Shown: positions 1 to 9,264, counted from the stretch's first letter. The stretch is DNA of 64,000 nucleotides from Candidatus Latescibacterota bacterium (GCA_022819745.1 JAJEGS010000017.1:24181-88180), one strand, 5' to 3'. The notes: a model not told the origin generated them from the letters alone. Translations and numbers: made by a program.

Positions 1-2
1 TG

Positions 3-428
3 GGGCTGTATGTCCTCGACGTGCCCTTTGACAACAACGGTGCCTTGGGGCTTTTGATCCTCTTCGGCATCGTCGTCAACAACGGCATCGTGCTGATCTC
101 CCATATAAATCATCTGCGGGCGAGCGGGCTGTCGCGGCGCGAGGCGATCTGCCTCGGTGGCCAGCACCGGCTCCGGCCCATCCTGATGACCGCCTTCACC
201 ACCATCCTCAATCTGATGCCGATCGTCCTGCCGATGGTCTATGGCACATCTGAAGGCTTTGCCCGCCGTTGGGGGCCGGTGGGCTTGGTAGTAGCCAGCG
301 GCTTGGCCACCTCGACGGTGCTGACCCTGATGCTAGCCCCAACGCTCTATTCGCTGTTGGACGATCTGGCGCTGTGGTGCAAGCGGGTAATGCGCGCATC
401 GCACAGCACGAGCACGGTCAACGCATGA
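3..428 (+). CDS. RND efflux permease, C-terminal fragment
   Basis: This is the last 141 residues of a resistance-nodulation-division inner-membrane permease (AcrB/MdtB/CusA type). It starts outside the window; the frame is open from base 3. Visible are the hydrophobic segments of the C-terminal membrane half. They include the GIVVNNGIVLI helix, a cytoplasmic loop ending in RLRPILMTAFTTI, and a final helix with LMLAPTLYSLL, all typical of the family. The short basic tail after the last helix ends the protein. Substrate and periplasmic partner cannot be judged from this piece. Family assignment is firm; substrate is unknown. Confidence 0.85.
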   Translation, partial: GLYVLDVPFDNNGALGLLILFGIVVNNGIVLISHINHLRASGLSRREAICLGGQHRLRPILMTAFTTILNLMPIVLPMVYGTSEGFARRWGPVGLVVASGLATSTVLTLMLAPTLYSLLDDLALWCKRVMRASHSTSTVNA

Positions 429-481
429 AATCCTTTCGGGGGGACCTTCGTGTCCGGTAAAATGCGGGTCTTGTATATTGG

Positions 482-556
482 GGCGGCAAGCGCGGAACCA
501 TCCTCTTTGGCAAGGTTGGATAAAATAGGAACGAGAGACCTATCCGCCTTGCCGCC
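482..556 (+). promoter_or_regulatory. Competing stem-loops upstream of the first ABC exporter
   Basis: A 9-base arm at 482-490 (ggcggcaag) is perfectly complementary to 548-556. A 7-base arm at 509-515 (ggcaagg) is perfectly complementary to 547-553. The two pairings use the same right arm, so they exclude each other. They lie about 60 nt before the start of the ABC gene at 615. An attenuator or a terminator for the RND transcript is possible; no T-run follows. Confidence 0.3.
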
Positions 557-614
557 CTTGTGGACACCTTAGGGGCCAGTAAACATATGTATCGCCTAGG
601 TAAGGGGCAAATGT

Positions 615-2960
615 ATGACAGAGCTTGAACGCAGCACAGCAGAAAACGCAGCACAGCCTTTTCGCGCCCCTGTGCCACCGCAAGTGCGGCGCGAACTGGC
701 CGAGGTAGTAAGCCCCGACGAAGAATTTCGCCTAGCGGTAACCACGGACATTAAGCTCGACGGCCAGTACGGCGAGGCGTGGCTCATGGCCACCGACGAC
801 CATCTAGTGGCCTTCAGCCCCGACAGCGGCGGACCGCCCGATGTAGTCTGCTTGCCCCTTAACGAAATAACGGGCGTGGAAGTGCGCGAGGATTGGGGCA
901 CCGCGGCCCTCAAGGTGCGCACCGAGGAGCGGGGCGCGACCATGGCCGTATTCTCCAAGAGCTTGGTGCCAGCGCTGTCCGAACTGCCCAATCAGGTCGA
1001 GCGCCTAGTCAAGCAAGCCCAACCGACCGAACCCGATGGCCAAATGCTCCACGGGCGGTTGGCCGGAGCGCGAGCCGGGCGCAAGCGCTGCGACCGCTGC
1101 GGCCAAGTCATTCCGCGCTACTACGGCGTATGCCCAGCCTGCCTAGAAAAGAGCAAGCTGCTGTTCCGGCTGTTGGGCTATGCCAAGCCGCATTGGAAGC
1201 TCATTACTCTGAGTCTGCTGCTCATGGTGGTGGCCACGACCATTGGCTTGGGCCAGCCGCTGCTGCTGGGCATTCTCATCGACGATGTCTTGAATGTCGG
1301 TGCCGTTGCGTCTATGAGCGTTGGGACGAGCTTTGACCTGCTAGCTCTTTTGCCGGTGGCCGCAGACGATCCCGTCGCGGCGCTGGCTTGGCTGGTAGGC
1401 TTGTTGATAGCGATGAACATAACCGTCAGCGGCTTGTCGGGACTGCGCAGCTATATCATGGCCCGCATCGGCCAGCGCGTCACCTACGGCCTGCGCAACG
1501 AGGTGTACACCCACCTCCACGCGCTGTCGCTTAGTTATTACAACAAAAACGAGACCGGGCGCATCATGGCCAGCGTCACCCAAGACGTGGGCCGCTTGCA
1601 GGATTTTATCAGCGACGGCCTACAAGAAGCCATCCGCGATGTGCTTACCTTGGTCATCATTTGCATCATCCTCTTTGCGCTCAACCCCGGGCTAGCGGCC
1701 CTCGTGCTGCTACCAACGCCTCTACTGGTGTGGGCGACGATGCGCTTTGGCCGCAAGCTGCACGCCATCTACCGGCCGTTGTGGCGGCGCTGGGCTAGCC
1801 TGAGTGCCTTGCTGGCCGATACCATCCCAGGGGTGCGCGTGGTCAAGGCATTTGCCCAAGAACAGCGGGAAGTGGGCAAATTCGAGGGCCGCAGCTTAAA
1901 TCTGCTGCAAGGCGAGCTGCGGGTGGCGTGGATGCGCAGCCTGTTCGGCCCGGTCATGGCCTTTATAACCTCGGTCGGCACCATCATCATCTGGTGGGTC
2001 GGCGGCCGCGATATTTTGGCCGGGGAGCTGACGCTGGGGGCCTTTGTCGCCTTTACCAGTTACATGTATCGCTTCTACGGGCCAGTGGAGAGCTTGTGCC
2101 GCCTCAACCACCGCTTCCAGCGCGCCGCCACCTCGGCCGAGCGCGTCTTTGATGTACTCGACACGCACCCAGAGGTAATCGACCAGCCCGGAGCTATGCT
2201 CATGCCGCCCATCGAGGGCCGGGTCGAATTTCGCGGCGTCCACTTCGGCTATGAGGAAGACAAGCCAGTCATTGAGGATTTGAATTTCACCGTCGAGCCG
2301 GGCGAGATGATCGGCCTAGCTGGCCACAGCGGCGCTGGCAAGAGCACCTTGATCAACCTCATCTGCCGCTTCTACGAGCCGCAGGAGGGAGCCATCCTCA
2401 TCGACGGCCACGACACCCGCCAAGTGAACCTCAAATCGCTGCGCGAACAGATCGGCGTGGTCTTGCAGGATCCGTTCCTCTTCAACGGCACAGTGGCCGA
2501 GAACATCGCCTACGGCCATCCCGAGTCTTCCCTTGAACAGACCGTAGCCGCGGCCAAAGCTGCCAATGCGCACGACTTCATCATGAACATGCCCGACGGG
2601 TACGACACCATGGTCGGCGAGCGCGGCACCCGCGTCTCCGGGGGCGAGCGGCAGCGGCTGTCCATTGCCCGGGCCATTTTGCGCAACCCGCGCATCCTCA
2701 TCCTCGACGAAGCCACCTCCAACGTCGATACCCAGACCGAAGCGCAGATTCAGGAGGCATTGGAGAGGCTGGTCCAAGGGCGCACCACCTTTGCCATCGC
2801 CCATCGCTTATCGACCCTCAAAAACGCTCACCGCCTGCTCATCCTCGACAAAGGCAAACTCGCCGAAATCGGCACCCACGACGAACTGATCGCGCAGGAC
2901 GGCATCTACGCCAACCTGTGCCGCATGCAAACCGAAATGTCTAAACTGAGAGCTTGGTAA
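615..2960 (+). CDS. ABC exporter with N-terminal PH-like domain and zinc ribbon (DUF1854-associated)
   Basis: A 781-residue half-transporter. Residues about 30-135 form a predicted beta-rich PH/GRAM-like domain. A four-cysteine zinc ribbon follows (C159, C162, C173, C176), then a type I ABC exporter membrane domain (about 190-500) and a nucleotide-binding domain. The latter has Walker A GHSGAGKST near residue 570, signature SGGERQ near 675 and Walker B ILILDEAT near 695. All ATPase motifs are intact. The next gene starts 4 nt downstream and encodes a DUF1854 protein. This pair is known beside cyanophycin genes in other bacteria, but none are seen here. It probably works as a homodimer at the inner membrane; the substrate is unknown. 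Confidence 0.9.
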   Translation: MTELERSTAENAAQPFRAPVPPQVRRELAEVVSPDEEFRLAVTTDIKLDGQYGEAWLMATDDHLVAFSPDSGGPPDVVCLPLNEITGVEVREDWGTAALKVRTEERGATMAVFSKSLVPALSELPNQVERLVKQAQPTEPDGQMLHGRLAGARAGRKRCDRCGQVIPRYYGVCPACLEKSKLLFRLLGYAKPHWKLITLSLLLMVVATTIGLGQPLLLGILIDDVLNVGAVASMSVGTSFDLLALLPVAADDPVAALAWLVGLLIAMNITVSGLSGLRSYIMARIGQRVTYGLRNEVYTHLHALSLSYYNKNETGRIMASVTQDVGRLQDFISDGLQEAIRDVLTLVIICIILFALNPGLAALVLLPTPLLVWATMRFGRKLHAIYRPLWRRWASLSALLADTIPGVRVVKAFAQEQREVGKFEGRSLNLLQGELRVAWMRSLFGPVMAFITSVGTIIIWWVGGRDILAGELTLGAFVAFTSYMYRFYGPVESLCRLNHRFQRAATSAERVFDVLDTHPEVIDQPGAMLMPPIEGRVEFRGVHFGYEEDKPVIEDLNFTVEPGEMIGLAGHSGAGKSTLINLICRFYEPQEGAILIDGHDTRQVNLKSLREQIGVVLQDPFLFNGTVAENIAYGHPESSLEQTVAAAKAANAHDFIMNMPDGYDTMVGERGTRVSGGERQRLSIARAILRNPRILILDEATSNVDTQTEAQIQEALERLVQGRTTFAIAHRLSTLKNAHRLLILDKGKLAEIGTHDELIAQDGIYANLCRMQTEMSKLRAW

Positions 2961-2964
2961 AATT

Positions 2965-3483
2965 ATGCAGCAGCACCACAAATTAGCCGCTGAAATCACT
3001 TATCTCGACCCGGACAAGGCGCGGTTTTTTGTCGATGCTTTCGAGGACTTGAACCTAGAGTTGGCCGAGGATCAAACTTATTCAAGGATCCGAGTCAAAC
3101 GGGCTTTTCCCCTGAGCCGCGACGACTGCTTCATCGTCGTCCAAGACCACCAAGGCAAGGAGATTGGCTCGCTGGCCCGGCTCGACGCGCTAGATCGGGA
3201 CAGCCGCCAAGCCGTGGAAGACGAATTGGAGCGGGCCTATTTCACGCCGCGCATCCAGCGCATCGCCAAGGTTTCAGTGACCAACCGAGTGCCGCGCTGG
3301 GAGGTAGAGACCGACCGCGGACCGCGCGCCTTTGACATCTATTCCAGCCACCGAAATAGCGATGTGCGCCTTTTGGGCGGCGGGCGGGTCATAGTGCAAG
3401 ACGCCGACGGCAACCGCTACGAGATTCCCGACTACCGGCATCTAGATCCGGTCAGCCAAGCCTTGGTCGAGGAAATGGTGTGA
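2965..3483 (+). CDS. DUF1854 family protein
   Basis: A 172-residue soluble protein. Its core reads RAFPLSRDDCFI near residue 50, then V...RWEVETDRGPRAFDI near 115 and DADGNRYEIPDY near 150, the pattern of DUF1854. A paralogue with the same landmarks lies at 54528-55058. It starts 4 nt after the ABC exporter stop, so the two are almost certainly co-translated. A role as accessory or regulator of the exporter is inferred from this repeated pairing; no enzymatic motif is visible. Confidence 0.85.
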   Translation: MQQHHKLAAEITYLDPDKARFFVDAFEDLNLELAEDQTYSRIRVKRAFPLSRDDCFIVVQDHQGKEIGSLARLDALDRDSRQAVEDELERAYFTPRIQRIAKVSVTNRVPRWEVETDRGPRAFDIYSSHRNSDVRLLGGGRVIVQDADGNRYEIPDYRHLDPVSQALVEEMV

Positions 3484-3492
3484 GGAGCTATA

Positions 3493-3528
3493 GACGATAG
3501 CGAAATAGGTTCGCTAATTTGTATCGTC
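3493..3528 (+). terminator. Stem-loop after the DUF1854 gene
   Basis: The arm gacgata (3493-3499) pairs with tatcgtc (3522-3528). Inside it gcgaa (3500-3504) pairs with ttcgc (3510-3514), leaving a 7-nt bulge. It begins 9 nt after the stop codon. There is no T-run, so an RNA 3'-end structure is more likely than a classical intrinsic terminator. Confidence 0.35.
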
Positions 3529-3540
3529 AGAGCCAGCACC

Positions 3541-3568
3541 TGTCATGCTGAGCGCAGCGAAGCATCTC
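3541..3568. repeat. REP-like intergenic sequence
   Basis: The stretch tgctgagcgcagcgaagca is an imperfect palindrome of a kind widely scattered in environmental bacterial genomes, from memory of such sequences. It lies between the DUF1854 gene and the next operon. Only one copy was noticed in this window. Confidence 0.35.
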
Positions 3569-3624
3569 AAACCTAAGAAGCCTCTGCACAATACCCGCAT
3601 CGCCACCAAGCGAAAGGAACACCC

Positions 3625-4614
3625 ATGCGCCAAGGGATATTCAAGTTGTCAATGACCCTAGGCCGGAGCCCGAGCGATCAACCCGAGCGAGTGAAGATCT
3701 GCCGGGAAATGGGCGTCACCGGCTGCGTAACGTCGCCGCCCCTCGAAGGAATAAGCCGAGATCAATACGCCGCGGCCATGCGCCAGCAGCAGGAGGAATG
3801 GGCCGAGGCGGGTTTTTCGATCCCCGTGTACGAGACCATGACCCCCACCCGTTCCGAACACATCCGCCGAGGAACCCCAGGCCGCGATGGGGAACTATTG
3901 GACTTTATCGCCGCCGTGGAGGCCATGGGCCAAGTCGGCATTCCCGTGCTGTGCTACAATCTCGGCGCGGGCGGCTCGCGCACCGATTGGGTGCCCACGC
4001 GCGGCGGTGCCATTTCCTCGCAATTCGACTACGCCGAGTCGCACCAGGAGCCCCCTTTGGCGGAGCCCCAAACCGAGGAAGAACTCTGGGACAACCTGAC
4101 TTGGCTGCTCGAACGCATCATTCCCGTCGCCGAAAAGGCCAATGTCCGCATGGGCTATCACCCCAACGATCCGCCGATCTCTCCCTATCGGGGTTCCGCC
4201 CAAATCATGGTCAGCGCCGACGCGTACCGCCGCCTGATCAACATCGCGCCGAGTCCCAGCAACGGCGTCACGTTCTGCCAAGGCAACTTCAAGGCCATGG
4301 GCGAGGATATCTACTCAGTGGCGCGGGAGTTCACCGAGCAGGGCAAGGTCCACTTTATCCACTACCGCGACGTCGAGGGCACCGCGGGAACGCGGTTTAC
4401 CGAAACCTTTCACGACGACGGTCCCACGGATATGGCGCGGATGCTGGAGATCTACTCCCGCGCCGGCTTCGCAGGCCCCATCCGCCCCGATCACGCGCCG
4501 ACGATGGGGTCCGAGGATGCAGAGACGACCCGTGGCTACGGCATGTTGGGGAAAATTTTCGCCTTCGGCTACATGATCGGCATGATGCAGGCGCAAAACC
4601 TGGCCTACGAATGA
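3625..4614 (+). CDS. uxuA: Mannonate dehydratase (UxuA) family protein
   Basis: A 329-residue TIM-barrel enzyme of the UxuA family, which dehydrates D-mannonate to 2-keto-3-deoxygluconate in hexuronate breakdown. Family landmarks are MGYHPNDPP near residue 176, GVTFCQGNF near 213, HYRDVEG near 246 and RPDHAPTM near 288. These carry the metal-binding His, Cys and Asp positions. It is somewhat shorter than the E. coli enzyme, as in the short bacterial subgroup. The ATG follows AAAGGAAC at a good distance. No other hexuronate genes are adjacent, so the exact sugar acid is inferred. Confidence 0.85.
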   Translation: MRQGIFKLSMTLGRSPSDQPERVKICREMGVTGCVTSPPLEGISRDQYAAAMRQQQEEWAEAGFSIPVYETMTPTRSEHIRRGTPGRDGELLDFIAAVEAMGQVGIPVLCYNLGAGGSRTDWVPTRGGAISSQFDYAESHQEPPLAEPQTEEELWDNLTWLLERIIPVAEKANVRMGYHPNDPPISPYRGSAQIMVSADAYRRLINIAPSPSNGVTFCQGNFKAMGEDIYSVAREFTEQGKVHFIHYRDVEGTAGTRFTETFHDDGPTDMARMLEIYSRAGFAGPIRPDHAPTMGSEDAETTRGYGMLGKIFAFGYMIGMMQAQNLAYE

Positions 4615-4779
4615 GGAGAGCCAAAACGAACAGCAGCGGCAGCACTGGTCGAATTTGCCTACTGGGATTTTTCCCATAGCGGTGTGTATTTATATCGCCT
4701 TCGCTTGCGACCAAACTCTCACGCGCAAGCTAGTTCCACTGAGATAACGATATTCTCTTCCAATCAATAGGAAAAGCAC

Positions 4780-6411
4780 ATGTACCCACTATTTTTTGCC
4801 CTTCTGATCCTCACTGGCACAGACCATCTATGGGGAGAGGAAGCGGCTCCTATGCACTGGTCTTTTGACCGCCAAGACTCGCAGGGATTTATCAGTCAAT
4901 CCGGCGCGGCGGCATTTAACCTTCTGCGCCAAGCAGAGCAAGTTGATGGAGTATTGGGCAAAGCCGTACGCCTATCACGCTTGGACGCCTTGCGCTATGA
5001 AGATGCGCGCGATGTGGTCGGCGATGGCACGTTCTCCATCCAGTTCTGGATCAAATTAGAATGGACCTCTCAGCGTTACCGGCACGGCGATGTGCTCAAC
5101 TTTATAACCCAAAGCGAAGAGCATCCCTGGATTTGGCGCGTCGGCTTTCAACAGGTCACCCAGCGCCAGTTGCCACGCGGCGCTTTGCCGTTGATCCTGC
5201 GCCTAGGCGAAGAATTCACTACGGACCAACAACCCGTCTTAATCGAGCCTTGGCAGTGGACTCATGTCGCCTTTGTCGGAACGGGATCGGAGGTTGAGAT
5301 ATACCGCAACGGAGGATTCCTCGGCACGCTCAACTACGGCGAACAGGGTCTGCCCACCCAGGTGCATACAAAGGGCACCCTACAAGTAAATGGCTCGCTC
5401 AATTACGACGTCATTACCGATAAAGTCGGCCTCGACCGAGCGTCTCTGCGCACCGGCGTCTGGGAAAACGATATGCGCTTTGATGAGCTAATAATCGCCG
5501 ACAATCCCGTGCGTCCAGAGATACACTTCCCCACCGAACTGCTCACACCTCCTTCCGTCGGCAAATTGGAAAACGAGCTAAACAATCTACAAATAGACCC
5601 CCGCGACCACTTTGTCATCGCTGCACTTATCCGGCAAGCGCGACAAATCGACAATGGTGCTGACACCCAAAAACTGCGCGCGGCATTGGTCGAGCGAATC
5701 GGCGCAGCGTTGCAATCGGTCCGGCAGGGATATTCTGCTCTGCATTCGCAGCGAGGCCGTATCAAGCTCTCGTACTGGAGCGATGTAGATCAGTCTGAAC
5801 AATTCTACGAAGTGTACGTACCCAACTCTTGGCAGGGTAAGTCCCCCGTCCCACTGGTCGTCGCCCTGCACGGCGGCGGTGAAGATGAAACAGTGTTGTT
5901 TGAACGCTATACACTGGAGGAACGCGCCGAGGAAAAGGGCTGGATCGCTGTCTGTCCCTATGGTCGAGGACAAGTCGGCTATCGCGCCGCAGGCCAGCAG
6001 GACATCCTCGACGTAGTAGCACAAGTGCAACACCAGTGGCCGATCGACACCAAGCGCATCTACGGCGTCGGCCACTCTATGGGAGCCGCAGGAACGTTGC
6101 GTTTGGCCAGTGACAAGCCCGATTTTTACGCAGCTATAGCACCAATCGCCAGCCCCTGGAGTTCTGATGCACTGGAAGCATTGCGCGAGTTGCCGACCTA
6201 TTGGATTATTGGCGACAAAGACTTCCTTTTTCCACGCATGAAACCTCAGTTTGCCGCCATTGAAGCCTTTGTCAAGCGCACGGGCGCTCCTCACATAACA
6301 CAGGTTTTAGCAGGATACGACCACGGCGGTTTTCTCGATTTCGAATTCCCCACCGTCGTCGAAGTCTCGCTGCCGTCCATATTCGACTTCTTCGCCCAAC
6401 ATCACCGCTGA
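4780..6411 (+). CDS. Secreted LamG-domain / alpha-beta hydrolase esterase
   Basis: A 543-residue exported protein with a hydrophobic N-terminus (LFFALLILTGTD). Residues about 25-245 form a LamG/concanavalin-like sandwich (AFVGTGSEVEIYRNG, MRFDELIIADNPV). A linker leads to an alpha/beta hydrolase domain from about 340. That domain has the oxyanion stretch ALHGGG, nucleophile motif GHSMG near residues 431-435, a candidate acid in GDKDFL and a histidine in GYDHGG. The layout resembles PHB-depolymerase or feruloyl-esterase-like enzymes. A glycan- or polyester-directed esterase is likely; the substrate is unknown. Confidence 0.75.
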   Translation: MYPLFFALLILTGTDHLWGEEAAPMHWSFDRQDSQGFISQSGAAAFNLLRQAEQVDGVLGKAVRLSRLDALRYEDARDVVGDGTFSIQFWIKLEWTSQRYRHGDVLNFITQSEEHPWIWRVGFQQVTQRQLPRGALPLILRLGEEFTTDQQPVLIEPWQWTHVAFVGTGSEVEIYRNGGFLGTLNYGEQGLPTQVHTKGTLQVNGSLNYDVITDKVGLDRASLRTGVWENDMRFDELIIADNPVRPEIHFPTELLTPPSVGKLENELNNLQIDPRDHFVIAALIRQARQIDNGADTQKLRAALVERIGAALQSVRQGYSALHSQRGRIKLSYWSDVDQSEQFYEVYVPNSWQGKSPVPLVVALHGGGEDETVLFERYTLEERAEEKGWIAVCPYGRGQVGYRAAGQQDILDVVAQVQHQWPIDTKRIYGVGHSMGAAGTLRLASDKPDFYAAIAPIASPWSSDALEALRELPTYWIIGDKDFLFPRMKPQFAAIEAFVKRTGAPHITQVLAGYDHGGFLDFEFPTVVEVSLPSIFDFFAQHHR

Positions 6412-6425
6412 AGGCTATAATAATC

Positions 6426-7169
6426 ATGGCAACCGATTTAGAATATCTGCAAAAGTTGGACAATCCCGAGGATCGCACTCGCTCGCTTATCGACCTCATC
6501 GACGTGCAGACCGTCGATCTGGAATTGGCCGCTTTTTTAGTCTCCCACGTCTGGCGCGGGGCTTCCTATATCACCGGTTCAGGTCCCGGTGGCATCGGCA
6601 AGACCACCACCATGCACGCCCTGCTCAGTTTTGTCGGAGCCGACCTTCCCTTTGTCACTGCACTGCCGGGAGAGGTGTCCTCCATTGGAGCGACCAAGTC
6701 CTGCGTCATTTCCAACGAATTGAGCGACCATCCGCCCCCGACCTATCTGTGGGGAGACGACCTGCGCGCTTTCTTTGCTCTAGGCGACGCCGAGCACACG
6801 CTGGTCAGCAATGTTCACGCCGACGACCTCGAAGAAATCCACCACCAAATCGTCGAAACAAACCAAGTACCCGAAGCGCAGTTCCGCGCCATCAACTTGC
6901 TCGTTTTCATTTGTCTCGAAGGCGGCAATCCCCCTCAGCGGCGCATCAAGGATAACACCACGCGCCGCATCATCAACAAGATCTATTATAGCAACGGGAA
7001 CGAAGATCACCGCCTCATTTACAATCCACAAAAGGGCCTGTTAGACCTCGCGCCGCGCGACGAGGAAAGCGAGCAAAACTGTCGCGCTTTCTTAGCGGAA
7101 ATGGTCGATAGCAACGAGCGCCGTCTCGCCGAGGTGCGCCGCCACTTTTTACAGTGGCATGAGGCGTGA
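6426..7169 (+). CDS. Small P-loop ATPase resembling secretion/retraction ATPases
   Basis: A 247-residue protein starting 14 nt after the esterase. It has a Walker A at residues 51-61 (GSGPGGIGKTT). An SNVHADDLEEI segment near 129 resembles the His-box of PilT/GspE/CpaF-type ATPases. An acidic LWGDDLRAFF lies between them. It lacks the N-terminal domains of those families, so it is a minimal version. The neighbourhood holds no pilus or type II secretion genes. P-loop assignment is firm; kinship to secretion ATPases is tentative. Confidence 0.55.
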   Translation: MATDLEYLQKLDNPEDRTRSLIDLIDVQTVDLELAAFLVSHVWRGASYITGSGPGGIGKTTTMHALLSFVGADLPFVTALPGEVSSIGATKSCVISNELSDHPPPTYLWGDDLRAFFALGDAEHTLVSNVHADDLEEIHHQIVETNQVPEAQFRAINLLVFICLEGGNPPQRRIKDNTTRRIINKIYYSNGNEDHRLIYNPQKGLLDLAPRDEESEQNCRAFLAEMVDSNERRLAEVRRHFLQWHEA

Positions 7170-7218
7170 CTAACATTTCCACTGTCATAGTGAACCACAT
7201 ATCCATCAGGAGATAACC

Positions 7219-8124
7219 ATGGAACGGAAAACCGCTGCTGAATACGATCCACAACTGCTCAAGCTGTACGATCGCTACGTCCACGGCGACATTGACCGCC
7301 GCCAGTTCCTCGATGATGCGGCCCGCTTTGCCATCGGCGGCCTGACGGCTACCGCGCTGTTGGACAGCCTCACTCCCAACTACGCCTTCGCTCAGCAAGT
7401 GGCCGCAGACGATGAACGCATTGCCACCGAGTACGTGTCGTATCCTTCCCCGCAGGGACACGAAAAGACGCGCGCCGCCCTCGTACAGCCCGCGACTGAA
7501 GAAAAAAGTAAAATACCAGGCGTCCTCGTCATCCACGAAAACAGAGGGCTAAATCCCTATGTCGAAGACGTCGCGCGCCGCGTGGCCACAGCCGGTTTTC
7601 TCGCCTTGGCCCCGGATGCGCTGGCACCGCTGGGCGGCTATCCAGGCACGGACGACGAAGGGCGGGCACTGCAACGACAACTCGACCCGGAGAAAGTGAC
7701 GCAAGACTTCATTGCGGCCGCCCAATATCTCAAAGCACATCCCGCCTGCAACGGCAAAGTGGGTGTCGTCGGCTTCTGCTTTGGCGGTGGCATGTCCAAT
7801 GAACTGGCCGTGCGCATCCCAGAAGTAATCTCCGCGGCCGTGCCCTTTTACGGTCGTCAACCGGCGACTGAAGGCGTGCCCAAAATCAAGGCGCGTCTGC
7901 TGATCCACTACGCCGAATTAGATGAGAGAATCAACGTCGGTTGGCCAGCGTACGAGGCCGCGCTAAAAGAAGCCGACATCGACTATGCGATGCACATGTA
8001 CTTAGGCGTCAACCACGGCTTCCACAACGACACCACGCCCCGCTATGACGAAGCAGCCGCCAAACTGGCTTGGGAACGCACCATCGATTTCTTCAACGAA
8101 ACATTGAAAGCTGAAAAATTGTAA
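7219..8124 (+). CDS. Dienelactone hydrolase family protein with Tat-type leader
   Basis: A 301-residue alpha/beta hydrolase. The N-terminus carries DRRQFLDD followed by a hydrophobic stretch, which resembles a twin-arginine signal. The nucleophile is Cys187 in GFCFGGG, the dienelactone hydrolase hallmark. A late Asp lies in YAELDERIN and a His in GVNHGFHND. The usual leading Glu is suggested by IHENRGLN. It probably acts outside the cytoplasm on a lactone or ester. The ATG follows AGGAGATAACC. Confidence 0.85.
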   Translation: MERKTAAEYDPQLLKLYDRYVHGDIDRRQFLDDAARFAIGGLTATALLDSLTPNYAFAQQVAADDERIATEYVSYPSPQGHEKTRAALVQPATEEKSKIPGVLVIHENRGLNPYVEDVARRVATAGFLALAPDALAPLGGYPGTDDEGRALQRQLDPEKVTQDFIAAAQYLKAHPACNGKVGVVGFCFGGGMSNELAVRIPEVISAAVPFYGRQPATEGVPKIKARLLIHYAELDERINVGWPAYEAALKEADIDYAMHMYLGVNHGFHNDTTPRYDEAAAKLAWERTIDFFNETLKAEKL

Positions 8125-8166
8125 TCAATCGCGAGCAGTGCTTGAAATCCATGAGAATTTTCAACC

Positions 8167-8628
8167 ATGATGTCCGATAGAAAAAGAGACAGTGGAGTCG
8201 TTTCTTTGCGGCGAGGTGTCCTGCTGATTTTCGTCCTAGGAACCATAGGACTAGGCACCGAACTGCTGCTGCTCGATCATTTTGAAGAATGGCGTCAACA
8301 GGTGCCCTTGGTCTTGTTGGCACTCGGGTTAATTTTGTTGGCGGCGCGGCTACTTTACCGGGGCGCGATTATCCTGCGCCTATTTCGTTGGACCATGCTG
8401 GCTTTCGTCTTAGGCGGCATAGTCGGCCTCTGGTTCCACCTTAGTTCCAATATGGAGTTTGAATTGGAAATGCACCCGACGCTGAGTGGGTTGGAACTTC
8501 TCTTTAAAGCATTGGGCGGTGCCATGCCAGCATTGGCACCTGGGGCGCTGGTCCAGCTAGGCCTGATCGGGTTTCTTTATACTTACCACCACTCAGCGCT
8601 GAGCCGGGAACAAGCAGAGGAGAATTAA
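8167..8628 (+). CDS. Hypothetical four-helix membrane protein
   Basis: A 153-residue protein with about four hydrophobic segments (residues 17-38, 47-65, 75-95 and 122-143) and a basic N-terminus. No family is recognised. It starts 43 nt after the dienelactone hydrolase and ends 3 nt before the helix-hairpin-helix gene, so the three may be one transcript. Confidence 0.6.
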   Translation: MMSDRKRDSGVVSLRRGVLLIFVLGTIGLGTELLLLDHFEEWRQQVPLVLLALGLILLAARLLYRGAIILRLFRWTMLAFVLGGIVGLWFHLSSNMEFELEMHPTLSGLELLFKALGGAMPALAPGALVQLGLIGFLYTYHHSALSREQAEEN

Positions 8629-8631
8629 GTA

Positions 8632-9264
8632 ATGCAGCGCATCATTTCAGTAGCGGTATTAGCCGTCTGTCTCTACGGTAGCAATGCCCAAGGGCAGGTC
8701 GGCAAAAACGAAACAGTCCTCAATCCCAACCGAGCAGGCGTCGAACAGCTATTGGCCCTAACACAACTCGACTCGGCGTTAGTCGAGGGGATTGTGGAGC
8801 GGCGACCTTTTATCGGCATGGAAGCGTTCAATGCCTATTTGGATTCGACCCTAGCGGATTCAGTCCAAGCCGAACTGTATGTCAATCTCTTCCTGCCGAT
8901 CAACCTCAATACCGCCAGCGACGCTGAAATGAAACTAGTGCCCGGAGTTGGCAAGCGCATGGCGCACGAGTTTGAGGAATACCGGCCCTACAAAAGCATC
9001 GCCCAGTGGCAGCGAGAAATCGGGAAATACGTCGATGACGACGAACTGGCCAGACTAGAGCAGTACGTCTTCGTACCGCTCGAACTCAACACTGCCAGCG
9101 AAGCGGATTTCCTCACAATCCCCGGAGTTGGCAAGCGCATGGCGCACGAGTTTGAAGAATACCGGCCCTACAAGAGCATGGCACAATGGAGACGAGAAAT
9201 CGGGAAATACGTCGATGACGACGAACTGGCCAGACTAGAATGGTATGTATTTCTTGAAGAATAG
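8632..9264 (+). CDS. Secreted helix-hairpin-helix (ComEA-like) repeat protein
   Basis: A 210-residue protein with a signal peptide (about 1-20). It carries three helix-hairpin-helix units, each beginning LN(T/P)xxA. Units two and three contain PGVGKRMAHEFEEYRPYKS and are nearly identical in DNA at an offset of 180 bp (8941 and 9121). HhH units of this type bind DNA without sequence specificity in ComEA, the periplasmic DNA receptor for uptake. The copy number and near identity point to a recent internal duplication. DNA binding is inferred. Confidence 0.75.
   Translation: MQRIISVAVLAVCLYGSNAQGQVGKNETVLNPNRAGVEQLLALTQLDSALVEGIVERRPFIGMEAFNAYLDSTLADSVQAELYVNLFLPINLNTASDAEMKLVPGVGKRMAHEFEEYRPYKSIAQWQREIGKYVDDDELARLEQYVFVPLELNTASEADFLTIPGVGKRMAHEFEEYRPYKSMAQWRREIGKYVDDDELARLEWYVFLEE
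8941..9240 (+). repeat. 180-bp tandem duplication inside the HhH gene
   Basis: The sequence from 8941 recurs from 9121 with very few base changes over about 120 bp, including silent third positions. The low divergence suggests a recent event or gene conversion. Confidence 0.85.
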
